The notes beneath the pieces were generated by a model, which did no database searches, was not told the origin of the DNA, and was given only the letters and a program-made list of their open reading frames with translations. A stretch of 64,000 bases of DNA, from contig JAFIDK010000006.1 in the NCBI GenBank assembly GCA_017051695.1, positions 310,001 through 374,000 of the forward strand, read 5' to 3'. The DNA comes from Algoriphagus aestuarii (GTDB lineage: Bacteria > Bacteroidota > Bacteroidia > Cytophagales > Cyclobacteriaceae). The position numbers were made by a program, and so were the translations under genes. Shown here one piece after another: positions 36,958 through 45,835 of the stretch (its first letter is position 1; every line of letters starts with the position of its first letter).

Positions 36958-37249
36958 TGATCAAAGCTTTTAATTGGTCTTCTTTATTTGTCTGAATTTG
37001 ATTTACCAACTGACCTCCTTTGAAAGAAGCAAAAGTTGGCAGATTGTTTACTTGAGCCAATTTTCGGGAATTCGGAAATTTCTCAGCATCCACAATGACA
37101 AAAACCTTGTCAGCATTTTCACCAGCCAGTCTTCTGAACTTCGGCTTCATGATGCGGCAGTTGCCACACCAGCCTGCAGAATATTGCACGATCACCTGAT
37201 CATTGCCTGCAACTAGCTCCTGCAAAGTATCTTCAGTTAGTTCGATCAT
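36938..37249 (-). CDS. Thioredoxin-family protein (WCGNC)
   Basis: This 103-residue cytosolic thioredoxin-fold protein has active site WCGNC (in SAGWCGNCRIMKPKF) and the cis-proline region NNLPTFASFKGG. The CGNC core differs from the classic CGPC, which should change the redox potential. It lies 3 bases downstream of the 2-Cys peroxiredoxin and overlaps the DUF6952 gene, so it probably reduces that peroxiredoxin. A second, CGPC-type thioredoxin is encoded at 49785. Confidence 0.87.
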   Translation of the reverse strand: MIELTEDTLQELVAGNDQVIVQYSAGWCGNCRIMKPKFRRLAGENADKVFVIVDAEKFPNSRKLAQVNNLPTFASFKGGQLVNQIQTNKEDQLKALINEVASN

Positions 37250-37252
37250 GAT

Positions 37253-37885
37253 TTAATTATTTGATAAGTAGTTAGCAACACCTTCGTTGGTAGCCTGCAT
37301 CGCTTCTTTTCCTTCTTCCCAGTTAGCAGGACAAACTTCACCAAATTTCTCTACGTGGATCTGAGCATCCAAAATTCTCAAATACTCATCGATATTTCTT
37401 CCCAATGGAAGGTCATTGATCGATTCGTGACGAACGATTCCTTCTTTATCGATCAAGAATGTACCTCTATAAGCAACAGGCGCACCTGCAAATGACCAAA
37501 GACGAGTTTCAGCATCAAAAGAATATTCTCCTGCCAAAACACCATAGTTCAAAGAAATAGTCTTAGCCGCATCAGCCAAAATAGGATAAGTAACACCTTC
37601 AATACCACCTTCTGCTTTTGGAGTCATCAACCAAGCCAGGTGAGTCTCTTCAGTATCTGTAGAGCAACCGATCACGACAGTGTCTCTCTTTTCAAATTCA
37701 GCCAATTTAGACTGGAAAGCATGAAGTTCAGTTGGACAAACGAAAGTAAAATCTTTTGGATAGAAGAAAAGAATGACGTTTTTACTTCCTAGGTATTGCT
37801 CTAGACTGAAGTTTTCTACGATCTCTTCTCCATTTACTACTGCTCCTACTGAAAATGCCGGAGCTTTTTTTCCTACTAATGCCAT
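37253..37885 (-). CDS. 2-Cys peroxiredoxin (AhpC/TSA family)
   Basis: This typical 2-Cys peroxiredoxin of 210 residues reduces hydroperoxides. The peroxidatic cysteine lies in DFTFVCPTELHAF and the resolving cysteine in GEVCPANWEEG near the C terminus. The conserved Arg site is in GTFLIDKEGIVRHES. The frame extends to 37918, but the ATG at 37885 (MALVGKKAPAF) is the normal start. It leads an operon with thioredoxin and the DUF6952 protein, which probably recycles it. A TAGATTTG -7 box lies 31 bases upstream. Confidence 0.92.
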   Translation of the reverse strand: MALVGKKAPAFSVGAVVNGEEIVENFSLEQYLGSKNVILFFYPKDFTFVCPTELHAFQSKLAEFEKRDTVVIGCSTDTEETHLAWLMTPKAEGGIEGVTYPILADAAKTISLNYGVLAGEYSFDAETRLWSFAGAPVAYRGTFLIDKEGIVRHESINDLPLGRNIDEYLRILDAQIHVEKFGEVCPANWEEGKEAMQATNEGVANYLSNN

Positions 37886-37915
37886 ATCTGTGTTTTTATT
37901 GAAAATTTGATAACA

Positions 37916-37923
37916 CAAATCTA
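37916..37923 (-). promoter_or_regulatory. Probable -7 element of the peroxiredoxin operon
   Basis: On the minus strand the octamer reads TAGATTTG, an exact TAnnTTTG match, 31 bases before the ATG at 37885. No standard -33 box is visible, which could mean activator dependence. The rest of the 37.92-38.17 kb spacer holds only the serS terminator. Confidence 0.45.
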
Positions 37924-38140
37924 ACTCAGTAATTAATACTTTAAAAAATTCTATTCTTTATTGAATTTTTAGAAATTCACGCCTTACCAATTTTTATTTG
38001 GAGAAATCATCTTCCCCAGTCTTTAATTGATTCAGAAAATTCTTGACTCCAAAAATTTATTTGCCCGCTACCGATTGCGGACAAAATCGCAAATTCCTGA
38101 TTGAAATATCCTATTGCTAATAGCTTTTGCCTATTGAAAC

Positions 38141-38172
38141 AAAAAATGCCCTGATTCACAGGGCATTTTTTG
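38141..38172 (-). terminator. Terminator of serS
   Basis: AAAAAATGCCCTG and CAGGGCATTTTTT form a perfect hairpin with a 5-base loop just after the serS stop codon. A/T runs on both sides make it usable in both directions. Confidence 0.88.
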
Positions 38173-38174
38173 TT

Positions 38175-39446
38175 TTAGATCCTATCGAATCCCAAATAAG
38201 GGTGAAGCACCTTCGGCATCATGATTCCATCAGGTGTTTGATTGTTTTCTAAGATGGAAGCGACAATCCTTGGCAAAGCCAGCGCACTTCCATTAAGTGA
38301 ATGCGCCAATTGAGTTTTTTTATCCTCCCCTCTGTATCGGAGTTTCAATCGGTTCGACTGATATGTTTCAAAATTAGAAACAGAACTCACTTCCAGCCAT
38401 CTTTCCTGCGCAGCAGAATATACCTCCATATCATAGGTCAAAGCTGAAGTAAATCCCATGTCACCGCCGCAAAGCCTCAAAACCCGATAAGGCAACTCAA
38501 GCTTTTGCAATAATCCTTGGACATAACTGCTCATACTTTCCAGCGTCTCATAGGATTTATCCGGATGGGTGATCTGGACAATCTCAACTTTATCGAATTG
38601 ATGCAATCTATTCAAACCACGAACATGGGCACCCCAACTTCCAGCTTCTCTTCTGAAACAAGGCGTGAATCCAACATTTTTTACAGGAAGGTCCTCCTCA
38701 GCTAAAATTACATCCCGGTACAAATTAGTAATTGGGACTTCAGCCGTGGGAATCAAGTAAAGGTTATCTGCAGTGGCAAAGTACATTTGGCCTTCTTTGT
38801 CCGGTAGTTGCCCGGTACCGTATCCCGAATCTTCATTGACCAAAATTGGTGGCTGTACTTCCGTGTATCCCTGTGCCATCGCTTCATCCAGGAAGAAATT
38901 GACCAAAGCTCGCTGAAGTCTTGCTCCTTTTCCCTTATAAACCGGAAAACCTGCACCGGCGATTTTTACCCCAAGGTCAAAATCAATGATGTCATATTTT
39001 TTGATCAGTTCCCAGTGCGGTTGTTTTCCCTCATGTAAGACTGGTATTGTGCCATTCTCAAGTACCACTTCATTGTCATCTGCAGATTTGCCTGCCGGTA
39101 CTGAACGATGTGGTACATTCGGGATGGTATATAAAATTGACTTTAGGGATTCCTCTGCTGTAGAATTTTGGTCTTCCAACTCTTTGATCTGGATTTTGAT
39201 CTGGGCTGTGCGCTCCTTGATCTCCATTGCCTCAGTTGCTTTACCTTCTTTCATCAACATCCCGATCTGCTTTGAAATGGAATTCGATTCCGACTGCAAC
39301 TGGTCTCGTTGGGCCTGAGTGGATTTTCTTAAGTCATCCAGCCGGATTGTCTCCGCCAGAACTTCCTCCGCATTTTGAAAATTTCTCTTTTGTAGTCCGG
39401 CCAATACACCGGCGTAGTTGTCTCGAATTTGATTAACTAACAGCAT
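38175..39446 (-). CDS. serS: Seryl-tRNA synthetase
   Basis: Class II aminoacyl-tRNA synthetase of 423 residues that charges tRNA-Ser (and tRNA-Sec where present). The N-terminal coiled-coil arm (about 30-100) is followed by the catalytic core: GYTEVQPPILVNEDS, LYLIPTAEVPITNLYRD (motif 1 region), CFRREAGSWGAHVRGLNRLHQF (motif 2), DMGFTSALTYDMEVYSA and motif 3 near LNGSALALPRIVASILEN. Length is standard. It is monocistronic, with a probable -7 box at 39472 and a terminator directly after the stop. Confidence 0.96.
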   Translation of the reverse strand: MLLVNQIRDNYAGVLAGLQKRNFQNAEEVLAETIRLDDLRKSTQAQRDQLQSESNSISKQIGMLMKEGKATEAMEIKERTAQIKIQIKELEDQNSTAEESLKSILYTIPNVPHRSVPAGKSADDNEVVLENGTIPVLHEGKQPHWELIKKYDIIDFDLGVKIAGAGFPVYKGKGARLQRALVNFFLDEAMAQGYTEVQPPILVNEDSGYGTGQLPDKEGQMYFATADNLYLIPTAEVPITNLYRDVILAEEDLPVKNVGFTPCFRREAGSWGAHVRGLNRLHQFDKVEIVQITHPDKSYETLESMSSYVQGLLQKLELPYRVLRLCGGDMGFTSALTYDMEVYSAAQERWLEVSSVSNFETYQSNRLKLRYRGEDKKTQLAHSLNGSALALPRIVASILENNQTPDGIMMPKVLHPYLGFDRI

Positions 39447-39471
39447 TTGAAAATCTTGGAAATTGAAGCCC

Positions 39472-39479
39472 CAAAGATA
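39472..39479 (-). promoter_or_regulatory. Probable -7 element of serS
   Basis: TATCTTTG on the minus strand matches TAnnTTTG exactly, 26 bases before the serS ATG and just after the preceding lipoprotein gene. The -33 box is not clear. Confidence 0.4.
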
Positions 39480-39485
39480 AGCATG

Positions 39486-40256
39486 TTATTGAACTATCAC
39501 TGTTTTATTGACAGATGAGAAAGGTCCTTCTAGCTCTTTTCCATCTGTTCTCAATAAATTCACAATTACCTGATAGGTCCCTTTCGGAAGATTTGCCACC
39601 CTGACAGGTTTCATTTCTTCTATTTCATACATGTAATCATTGATACGGATTTGGACTTTTAGTCCATCTAGCTCCATATCTCCTCCTATTACCAAAAAAT
39701 CCACAATGACTTCTTCCCCACTCCCATAAACTTGCTCGTTTCTTGGGTAATTTATAGCAAGATATGGTTCCGCTGAGTACGGAAATGGCCTGGATTCTCC
39801 CACCTGAAAATCCCTGTCAACATAATTCCCGAAGTTTTTTAAAGCCAATCCTTCATCGTCCACCAAATACGCAACTATCCGGTAACTCCCTTCTGTCAGC
39901 TCCCTTTGAAAAATCGGAGAATAAAATCCTACTGGATCACCTCCATTGAGAATATTAAATAATTTGAAACTTTGATCTCCTGCTTGCTCAAATTCATAAT
40001 TCTTGATATTGAATTCAAAAGGAACTTTTCCCGGTTTAAAAATCTGATTCCCTAATGGAGTATACAATTCCAATATTGCATCCGGATAACTGGAAGAATC
40101 CTCGTATTGATAAAAAGTCACTTTTGGCAAGACATCCGAACCATTTGGTGGATTTTCACCCGTTTCCACTACGGATTCATTTATTTTCTTCTTTTCATCC
40201 GAACAACTGGTAAGAATTAGAGCAAATAGAATCAGAGAAACGAGTATTTTATTCAT
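39486..40256 (-). CDS. Predicted lipoprotein with beta-sandwich-like repeats
   Basis: This 256-residue predicted lipoprotein has a signal peptide with lipobox LTSC and a short linker rich in Lys, Glu and Asn. Two similar beta-rich halves follow (about 50-150 and 160-256), each opening with a pattern like L-x-x-Y-x-P-x-x-x-x-x (LELYTPLGNQIFKPG; LAINYPRNEQVYGSG). Each ends with a segment on transformation of the argument (GSYRIVAYLVDDEG; GTYQVIVNLLRTDG). These look like tandem immunoglobulin-like domains. I do not recognise a specific family or partner. Confidence 0.65.
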   Translation of the reverse strand: MNKILVSLILFALILTSCSDEKKKINESVVETGENPPNGSDVLPKVTFYQYEDSSSYPDAILELYTPLGNQIFKPGKVPFEFNIKNYEFEQAGDQSFKLFNILNGGDPVGFYSPIFQRELTEGSYRIVAYLVDDEGLALKNFGNYVDRDFQVGESRPFPYSAEPYLAINYPRNEQVYGSGEEVIVDFLVIGGDMELDGLKVQIRINDYMYEIEEMKPVRVANLPKGTYQVIVNLLRTDGKELEGPFSSVNKTVIVQ

Positions 40257-40309
40257 AAGAGGGCAAATTTGATATTAAAGATATTTAATTTTAAAGACAT
40301 TTAGAGAAC

Positions 40310-40317
40310 TAACTTTG
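40310..40317 (+). promoter_or_regulatory. Probable -7 element of the oxygenase-chrA genes
   Basis: TAACTTTG matches TAnnTTTG exactly and lies 14 bases before the ATG at 40332. The -33 element is weak. Confidence 0.4.
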
Positions 40318-40331
40318 TAACCCACCCATAT

Positions 40332-41309
40332 ATGGAAATCCTTTTTGACGAAATTCCAAGCTTGGATTTAGCTGATTTCACTTCAGGAACCGCCGAACAA
40401 AAAGCAGCTTTTGTAAAGAAACTAGGAGATGCCTATCAAAACATCGGATTTGTTGCGATCAAAAACCATGGTCTTTCCCAAGATCTTCAAGATAGACTTT
40501 ATCATTCGATCAAATCTTTTTTTGCTCTTCCAGATGAGATAAAATCCAAGTATGAAAAACCGGAAATAGGGTTTCAACGAGGGTATACCGGCAAGGGAAA
40601 AGAACATGCCAAAGGTAGAAATACCGGTGACCTGAAGGAATTTTATCACGTGGGACAGGAGCTTTCCAATATTCCAGATTCAGACCCCTTGAAATCAGAA
40701 TACCCGGCAAACATTTGGCCTAAAGAGATTCCTGAGTTTGAAAAAGATGCCAATGAGGCCTATAGAATTCTGGAAAACGCAGGCAAGTCCATGTTAAGGG
40801 CCATTGCCATTATCCTTGAATTACCGGAAGATTATTTTGAAGCAAAGGTAGCCTATGGCAATTCCATTCTCCGGCAAATCCATTATTTTCCAATTGAAAA
40901 TCCAGACGCTGTCCCAGCAGATGCTGTAAGAGCAGCAGAGCACGGAGATATAAATTTAATTACCCTGCTGATGGGAGCCAGTGCCGATGGTCTGCAGGTT
41001 TTGAGAAAAGACGGAAAATGGATTCCAATTACCGCTCTACCGGAGCAATTGGTGGTCAACGTAGGAGACATGCTGGAGAGGCTCACCAATAAAAAATTAA
41101 AATCCACTATCCATCGGGTAGTCAATCCACCAAAAGAAAAAATGAATTCCAGCAGGTATTCCATTCCGTTTTTTATGCACCCTAGATCAGAAATGGATTT
41201 GACCTGCCTGGATTCCTGTGTAAGTGAGGAAAATCCCAAACTATTTACTGATGCTACTGCTGGGGAATTCCTGGATGAAAGATTGAGAGAACTGGGATTA
41301 AAGAAATAA
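40332..41309 (+). CDS. 2-oxoglutarate/Fe(II)-dependent dioxygenase (isopenicillin-N-synthase-like)
   Basis: This 325-residue non-haem iron oxygenase of the DIOX_N + 2OG-FeII_Oxy type has the N-terminal domain with GFVAIKNHGLSQDLQD. The double-stranded helix core has iron ligands His204-x-Asp206 (AAEHGDINLIT) and His261 (LKSTIHRVV), and the 2-oxoglutarate-binding Arg275-x-Ser277 (SSRYSIPFF). All key residues are present, so activity is likely. The substrate is unknown; homologues act in hydroxylation or ethylene-like and antibiotic pathways. The chromate transporter gene starts 1 base after its stop. Confidence 0.87.
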   Translation: MEILFDEIPSLDLADFTSGTAEQKAAFVKKLGDAYQNIGFVAIKNHGLSQDLQDRLYHSIKSFFALPDEIKSKYEKPEIGFQRGYTGKGKEHAKGRNTGDLKEFYHVGQELSNIPDSDPLKSEYPANIWPKEIPEFEKDANEAYRILENAGKSMLRAIAIILELPEDYFEAKVAYGNSILRQIHYFPIENPDAVPADAVRAAEHGDINLITLLMGASADGLQVLRKDGKWIPITALPEQLVVNVGDMLERLTNKKLKSTIHRVVNPPKEKMNSSRYSIPFFMHPRSEMDLTCLDSCVSEENPKLFTDATAGEFLDERLRELGLKK

Positions 41310-41310
41310 G

Positions 41311-42510
41311 ATGTCAGTTAAAAAGGTACGATATTACCTTTTCCTGAAAGATATTCTAACGCTTTCACTCACTGCTTTTGGGGGGCCGCAAGCCTTTTTG
41401 GCAATGCTTTTGGAGCGAATGGTGAAAGTGCGGGGTTACATTTCAGAGGATGAGCTTTGGGAGCTCAATGCATTATGCAATATGCTCCCAGGCCCATCCT
41501 CTACCCAATTGATTTCTGCAATCGGCTTTCGGGTAGGAGGACCCAATCTTGCCTATCTCGCTTTACTTGTCTGGATTTTACCTGCCACGATCCTCATGAC
41601 TAGTGCGGCAATATTAATTTCCTTTCTGCAGGAAAACACACCTGGAGCCTTGAATTTCGCCCGGTTTATCCAGCCCATGGCAATTGGTTTCATCATTTTT
41701 GCTGCGCAGAAAACCATCGGAAAAATGGTCCAAAGTACCGAAGCCATGGTCTTGATGCTGATGTCCGCATTTATCTCTTTTTTCTACAGCTCCCCTTACA
41801 TTTTTCCGGTTTTATTGGTCATCGGGGGGATTAGCACCTCGATTAAGTATAAAAAGCAGCCCAAATTGGAAAAGGACGCTCCACTGAAAATAGAATGGGC
41901 CAATTTCTATTTATGGGCAGGAGTATTGATACTTGCAGCAATACTTGGTGGGATCACTAAATGGCATGGTATCCTATTATTCGAAAATTTTTATAGAAAC
42001 GGTTCATTGATCTTTGGAGGAGGACAAGTGTTAGTTCCATATTTATACACGGAATTTGTAGACTTCAAAAACTTCCTGAGTTCAGAGGAATTCCTGACCG
42101 GTTATGCTATTTCCCAAGGGGTTCCCGGTCCTACTTTTAGCATAGCATCCTATGTAGGAGCTCTTTCCATGCGAGAAGGAGGAACTCTTGGTTTTATTAT
42201 GGGAGGATTGATTGGTGCCGGGGGGATCTTCCTTCCGGGAATTTTCCTGATCTTCTTTGTGATCCGGTTTTGGGATCAGTTAAAAATCTATCGCCCGGTG
42301 AGGGCCGCATTGGAAGGAGTAAATGCCGTTTCTTGCGGTATGTTGATTGCTGCAGCTTATTTATTATTCGAACCTCTTGAAGCAAACGGCATCAATATCT
42401 TTTTTATTCTAGCTACCTACCTGATGCTTCAATTCTCCAAAATCTCTTCTCCGGCAATCATCGCCGGTGGGGTGTCGCTGGGTATTTTATACAATCAATT
42501 TTTCATGTAA
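41311..42510 (+). CDS. chrA: Chromate transporter-family protein ChrA
   Basis: This 399-residue membrane protein of the CHR family has two homologous halves. The N-terminal half has LSLTAFGGPQAFLAMLLERMV and ALCNMLPGPSSTQL. The C-terminal half has NGSLIFGGGQVLVPYL and ISQGVPGPTFSIASYVGAL. The family expels chromate, although many chromosomal members have no tested role. About ten to twelve hydrophobic helices are visible. It begins 1 base after the 2OG oxygenase stop. Confidence 0.87.
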   Translation: MSVKKVRYYLFLKDILTLSLTAFGGPQAFLAMLLERMVKVRGYISEDELWELNALCNMLPGPSSTQLISAIGFRVGGPNLAYLALLVWILPATILMTSAAILISFLQENTPGALNFARFIQPMAIGFIIFAAQKTIGKMVQSTEAMVLMLMSAFISFFYSSPYIFPVLLVIGGISTSIKYKKQPKLEKDAPLKIEWANFYLWAGVLILAAILGGITKWHGILLFENFYRNGSLIFGGGQVLVPYLYTEFVDFKNFLSSEEFLTGYAISQGVPGPTFSIASYVGALSMREGGTLGFIMGGLIGAGGIFLPGIFLIFFVIRFWDQLKIYRPVRAALEGVNAVSCGMLIAAAYLLFEPLEANGINIFFILATYLMLQFSKISSPAIIAGGVSLGILYNQFFM

Positions 42511-42542
42511 TCCAGCTTAAAAACGTCGAAATAAAGCCAAAA

Positions 42543-43268
42543 ATGAACAAGTTTAGTTCTTGGCGCGTTTTAAAATCTAAATTACTTCCCTATATTTCTA
42601 CTATGCAGGCTTACGAATTCATTAACAATCTCATCCCACCCTTGAAACTCAGCGATAAATCTGGGATGGCCTTGTCTTGGATGGAGGAAATTCGTACGGA
42701 CATTTTGCCTGTAACTAATCAAGGAAAATTTCTTGGGCTAATCCGGGAAGAAATGATTTTTGACCTAAATAATGCAGATACCATGATTTCAGAAATCCCT
42801 CTGGACAATCTGAATTGCTGGGTATTTTCCGACAAACATATTTACGATGTATTACGGGTAGGAGCTGAGCAGCATAGTAATGTAGTAGCCGTCTTAAGTA
42901 GGGAACATGTTTATCTAGGAGTGGTCACCATGGAAGATTCTATTGCCGCATTTGCTGATAGTCTATCCATACAGTCTCAAGGCAGCGTTTTAGTGTTGTC
43001 TTTGTACATGACAGATTATAGTCTTGCTGAAATTTCCAGACTTGTGGAAACAGAAAACACAAAAGTGCTGAGTTCGTTTATCACCAGTGATCCGCTGGAC
43101 GATGCAAAGATCAAATTGACGCTAAAGTTGGATAAACCGGAACTAAGACATATAAAAGCAACTTTGGAGCGGTTTGGATATAAAATTTTGGATCATTATC
43201 AGGAAGAAACCGGAGTGAGCAGCGAAGAAGACCGAATCGGTAACTTGCTGAGATTTTTAGATATTTGA
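42543..43268 (+). CDS. CBS-domain pair protein upstream of nadK
   Basis: This 241-residue cytosolic protein has a CBS pair (about 20-145; MEEIRTDILPVTNQGKFLGLIREEMI and VVAVLSREHVYLGVVTMEDSIAAFAD) and a C-terminal ACT-like part (about 148-241; GSVLVLSLYMTDYSLAEISRLV and LRHIKATLERFGYKIL). CBS pairs usually sense adenine nucleotides. The gene ends 3 bases before nadK, hinting at control of NAD(P) or energy state. An internal ATG at 42603 is a possible alternative start. Confidence 0.78.
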   Translation: MNKFSSWRVLKSKLLPYISTMQAYEFINNLIPPLKLSDKSGMALSWMEEIRTDILPVTNQGKFLGLIREEMIFDLNNADTMISEIPLDNLNCWVFSDKHIYDVLRVGAEQHSNVVAVLSREHVYLGVVTMEDSIAAFADSLSIQSQGSVLVLSLYMTDYSLAEISRLVETENTKVLSSFITSDPLDDAKIKLTLKLDKPELRHIKATLERFGYKILDHYQEETGVSSEEDRIGNLLRFLDI

Positions 43269-43271
43269 TAC

Positions 43272-44147
43272 ATGAAGGTAGCCTTACATGGCTTAGCACT
43301 GAAATCAGAATATTTTCAGCACGTTCAACTTCTATTTGAAGAGCTAAGCAAATTCAATTTCGAAATATTTGTTACGGAGCAGTTGGACCGTCAATTGCGC
43401 ATGCATGGCAATAAGTCTTTGGTTTATTGGACCTTGGAGGGCAAAGAGGACATGGCAAAGATGGATTTCATGATTTCAATAGGCGGGGACGGTACGCTAC
43501 TTGATGCCGTCTGTCAGGTTGGGAACTTGGAAATCCCAATTTTAGGGCTAAACACCGGAAGGATGGGCTTTTTGGCAACAGTCGCCACTACTGATATTTC
43601 ACTGGCCATCCATGAGCTTGCCAATGAAAATTTTCAGATAGAGAGTAGAAACCTCATTTCATTAGAATCACACAAGAGACTATTCAATGGGCTCAATTTT
43701 GCCTTGAATGAATTTACAGTCCATAAGAGAGACACCTCTTCGATGATTACGGTTCACACCTATATAGATGGCAAATACCTAAACAGCTATTGGGCAGATG
43801 GTCTGATCGTTTCGACTCCCACCGGATCGACCGGATATTCTTTGAGCTGTGGAGGTCCATTGATCTCTCCTGAAGCAAAGAATCTGGTCATCACGCCAGT
43901 AAGTCCACACAATCTGAATGTACGCCCCATTATCGTTTCAGATGATAGTGAGATCAGTCTAGAAATCGAAGGAAGGGCCGAGAAATTTTTGATTTCGCTT
44001 GATTCCAGATCTACTTCTATCTCTTCAGAAGTGAAATTGACCATCAAAAAAGAATATTTTCAGGCCAAATTAGTGAAGTTGCCACATTACCATTTCTTTG
44101 ATACTTTACGGCAAAAGCTAAATTGGGGACTGGATATGAGGAATTAG
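43272..44147 (+). CDS. nadK: NAD kinase
   Basis: NadK phosphorylates NAD to NADP. The 291-residue protein shows the GGDGT motif (ISIGGDGTLLDAV, about 69-81), NTGRMGFLA, NEFTVHKRDTSSMI and TPTGSTGYSLSCGGP. Length and motifs are standard. It follows the CBS-domain gene by 3 bases and precedes the porG-uppS-bamA-ompH cluster, an arrangement widely conserved in Bacteroidota. Confidence 0.94.
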   Translation: MKVALHGLALKSEYFQHVQLLFEELSKFNFEIFVTEQLDRQLRMHGNKSLVYWTLEGKEDMAKMDFMISIGGDGTLLDAVCQVGNLEIPILGLNTGRMGFLATVATTDISLAIHELANENFQIESRNLISLESHKRLFNGLNFALNEFTVHKRDTSSMITVHTYIDGKYLNSYWADGLIVSTPTGSTGYSLSCGGPLISPEAKNLVITPVSPHNLNVRPIIVSDDSEISLEIEGRAEKFLISLDSRSTSISSEVKLTIKKEYFQAKLVKLPHYHFFDTLRQKLNWGLDMRN

Positions 44148-44257
44148 AATATTCCAAAAGATTGGTAAATTCGTGAACATTTAGCTTAACAATTATTAAC
44201 CCGTTAAATACTAGCCGACGTTTTTTATACGTTAGCTACTTCATAACTTGCATCGTC

Positions 44258-45007
44258 TTGAAAAAAGTCAATTTTCAGATTTTCAAACACTTATTCATTT
44301 TCGTCCTTGTATTTTCAGGTATTCATCTGAACGCCAAGGCCCAGAAATATGAAATCGGTGGTGGTTTAGGTGTAGCAGCCTATTCAGGAGATATTATCCG
44401 AAAAATTGACCCTGGCCAGATTGGCCTTCAAGGAACGTTGTTTGGCAAGAGAAATTTTGACAATGTATGGACGCTGAGAGTTGGGATTAATTTGGCCAAC
44501 GTCAATGCAGCTGACAGCATTAAGCCCATCGATCGATTGGCACAGGTAAGAGACGCTAGGTTTCGGGCAGGACTCATTGAGGCTTCGGCAGTCATGGAGT
44601 TCAACTTTCTGGATTATTTGAGAAATAATTCCGAGTTCCGATTTTCCCCTTACGCGTTTTTTGGCTTGGGATACACTTTCGCAGTAGCAAAAGGAAACAC
44701 CTTTGCTTATAATGTTTCTACCCGATACAATTTAGGCACTGTGGTAATTCCGTTTGGTGGAGGTGTAAAATACCAACTAAACGACAGATGGACCTTAGCA
44801 GCTGAATTGGGATTCAGACCTACTTTGACTGACTATTTGGATAAGATCGACAGTAAAGAACCACCGATATCCAGATTTCCAGACCCGAATAATCCCGATG
44901 CACCATATGGGATTAATTTTGGAAACCCCAATGACAAGGATTGGTACTATTTCCTCGGGCTGACGATCAGCTATACTTTCGCCAGCACCAAGTGCTATGC
45001 TTATTAA
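44258..45007 (+). CDS. porG: Type IX secretion outer-membrane protein PorG (DUF6089 family)
   Basis: This 249-residue outer-membrane barrel has a signal peptide (ending near HLNAKAQ), then YEIGGGLGVAAYSGDI and several amphipathic strands ending in YYFLGLTISYTFA. PorG binds the PorK/PorN ring in Porphyromonas. Its position between nadK and uppS-bamA-ompH matches the porG locus I recall from P. gingivalis and other Bacteroidota. The start is a TTG at 44258, placed right at the signal peptide. The GldKLM genes of the same machine lie at the other end of the window. Confidence 0.82.
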   Translation: MKKVNFQIFKHLFIFVLVFSGIHLNAKAQKYEIGGGLGVAAYSGDIIRKIDPGQIGLQGTLFGKRNFDNVWTLRVGINLANVNAADSIKPIDRLAQVRDARFRAGLIEASAVMEFNFLDYLRNNSEFRFSPYAFFGLGYTFAVAKGNTFAYNVSTRYNLGTVVIPFGGGVKYQLNDRWTLAAELGFRPTLTDYLDKIDSKEPPISRFPDPNNPDAPYGINFGNPNDKDWYYFLGLTISYTFASTKCYAY

Positions 45008-45090
45008 TTAATTGAACCTTAGGGTAAATTATTGGAAAAGAAATAGCATTTTTGTACCTCCAAAAATTAAGGTATTCGGAAAAAACTGGA

Positions 45091-45828
45091 ATGAAGGAAG
45101 AATTAGACCGAAACAGGATCCCCCGACATATTGCGATCATCATGGACGGCAATGGCCGCTGGGCCAAGAAGAAAGGTGCCATGAGGATATTCGGCCATCA
45201 TCATGCCATCAAGGCAGTGAGAGATGCGATCGAAGGTGCAAATAATTTAGGAGTAAAGTATTTGACCCTGTTTTCTTTTTCAACAGAAAATTGGTCCCGC
45301 CCAAAAGATGAGGTAGAAGGACTAATGGCACTTCTGGTGAAAACTATAGCGAATGAAGTCCCTATGATGATGAAGAACAACATCATTATGGACAGCATCG
45401 GTGATATTGATAGTTTACCCCCCTCAGCATACAATCAACTGATAGAGGCAAAGGAAAAAACCTCTAAAAACACAGGTCTCAAGCTCATTTTAGCACTTAG
45501 CTACAGTGGACAATGGGAGCTCACTCAAGCAGCCAAACGCATTGCTCAAAAAGTCTCTGATGGAAAATTGAAGGTCGAGGACATTTCTCAGGAAGTGTTT
45601 GCAGATCATCTGGAGACCCGGAATATTCCTGATCCTGAATTAATGATCAGAACCTCCGGTGAATTCAGAATAAGCAATTTTCTGCTTTGGCAATTGGCCT
45701 ACACAGAATTACATTTTACCCCTGTGTTATGGCCGGATTTTAGAGAAAAGCATCTGATCGCTGCAATCCTCGATTACCAGAAAAGGGAGCGGAGATTTGG
45801 TAAAACAGGTGAGCAAGTTAAATCTTAA
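45091..45828 (+). CDS. uppS: Isoprenyl transferase (undecaprenyl diphosphate synthase)
   Basis: UppS condenses isopentenyl diphosphate onto farnesyl diphosphate to make the C55 lipid carrier for peptidoglycan and polysaccharides. The protein of about 245 residues shows HIAIIMDGNGRWAKKKG (catalytic Asp in DGNGRWA), LTLFSFSTENW, RTSGEFRISNFLLWQ (the usual RTSGE-RISNFLLWQ motif) and the terminal WPDF segment. The frame extends upstream to a TTG at 45052, but the ATG at 45091 matches the family start. bamA follows after 7 bases. Confidence 0.94.
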   Translation: MKEELDRNRIPRHIAIIMDGNGRWAKKKGAMRIFGHHHAIKAVRDAIEGANNLGVKYLTLFSFSTENWSRPKDEVEGLMALLVKTIANEVPMMMKNNIIMDSIGDIDSLPPSAYNQLIEAKEKTSKNTGLKLILALSYSGQWELTQAAKRIAQKVSDGKLKVEDISQEVFADHLETRNIPDPELMIRTSGEFRISNFLLWQLAYTELHFTPVLWPDFREKHLIAAILDYQKRERRFGKTGEQVKS

Positions 45829-45835
45829 GTAATTG

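Noticed and set aside
37919-38174. Longest intergenic spacer examined for a tRNA, small RNA or riboswitch
   Set aside because: No cloverleaf or known riboswitch core is visible; only a -7 box and the serS terminator can be supported.
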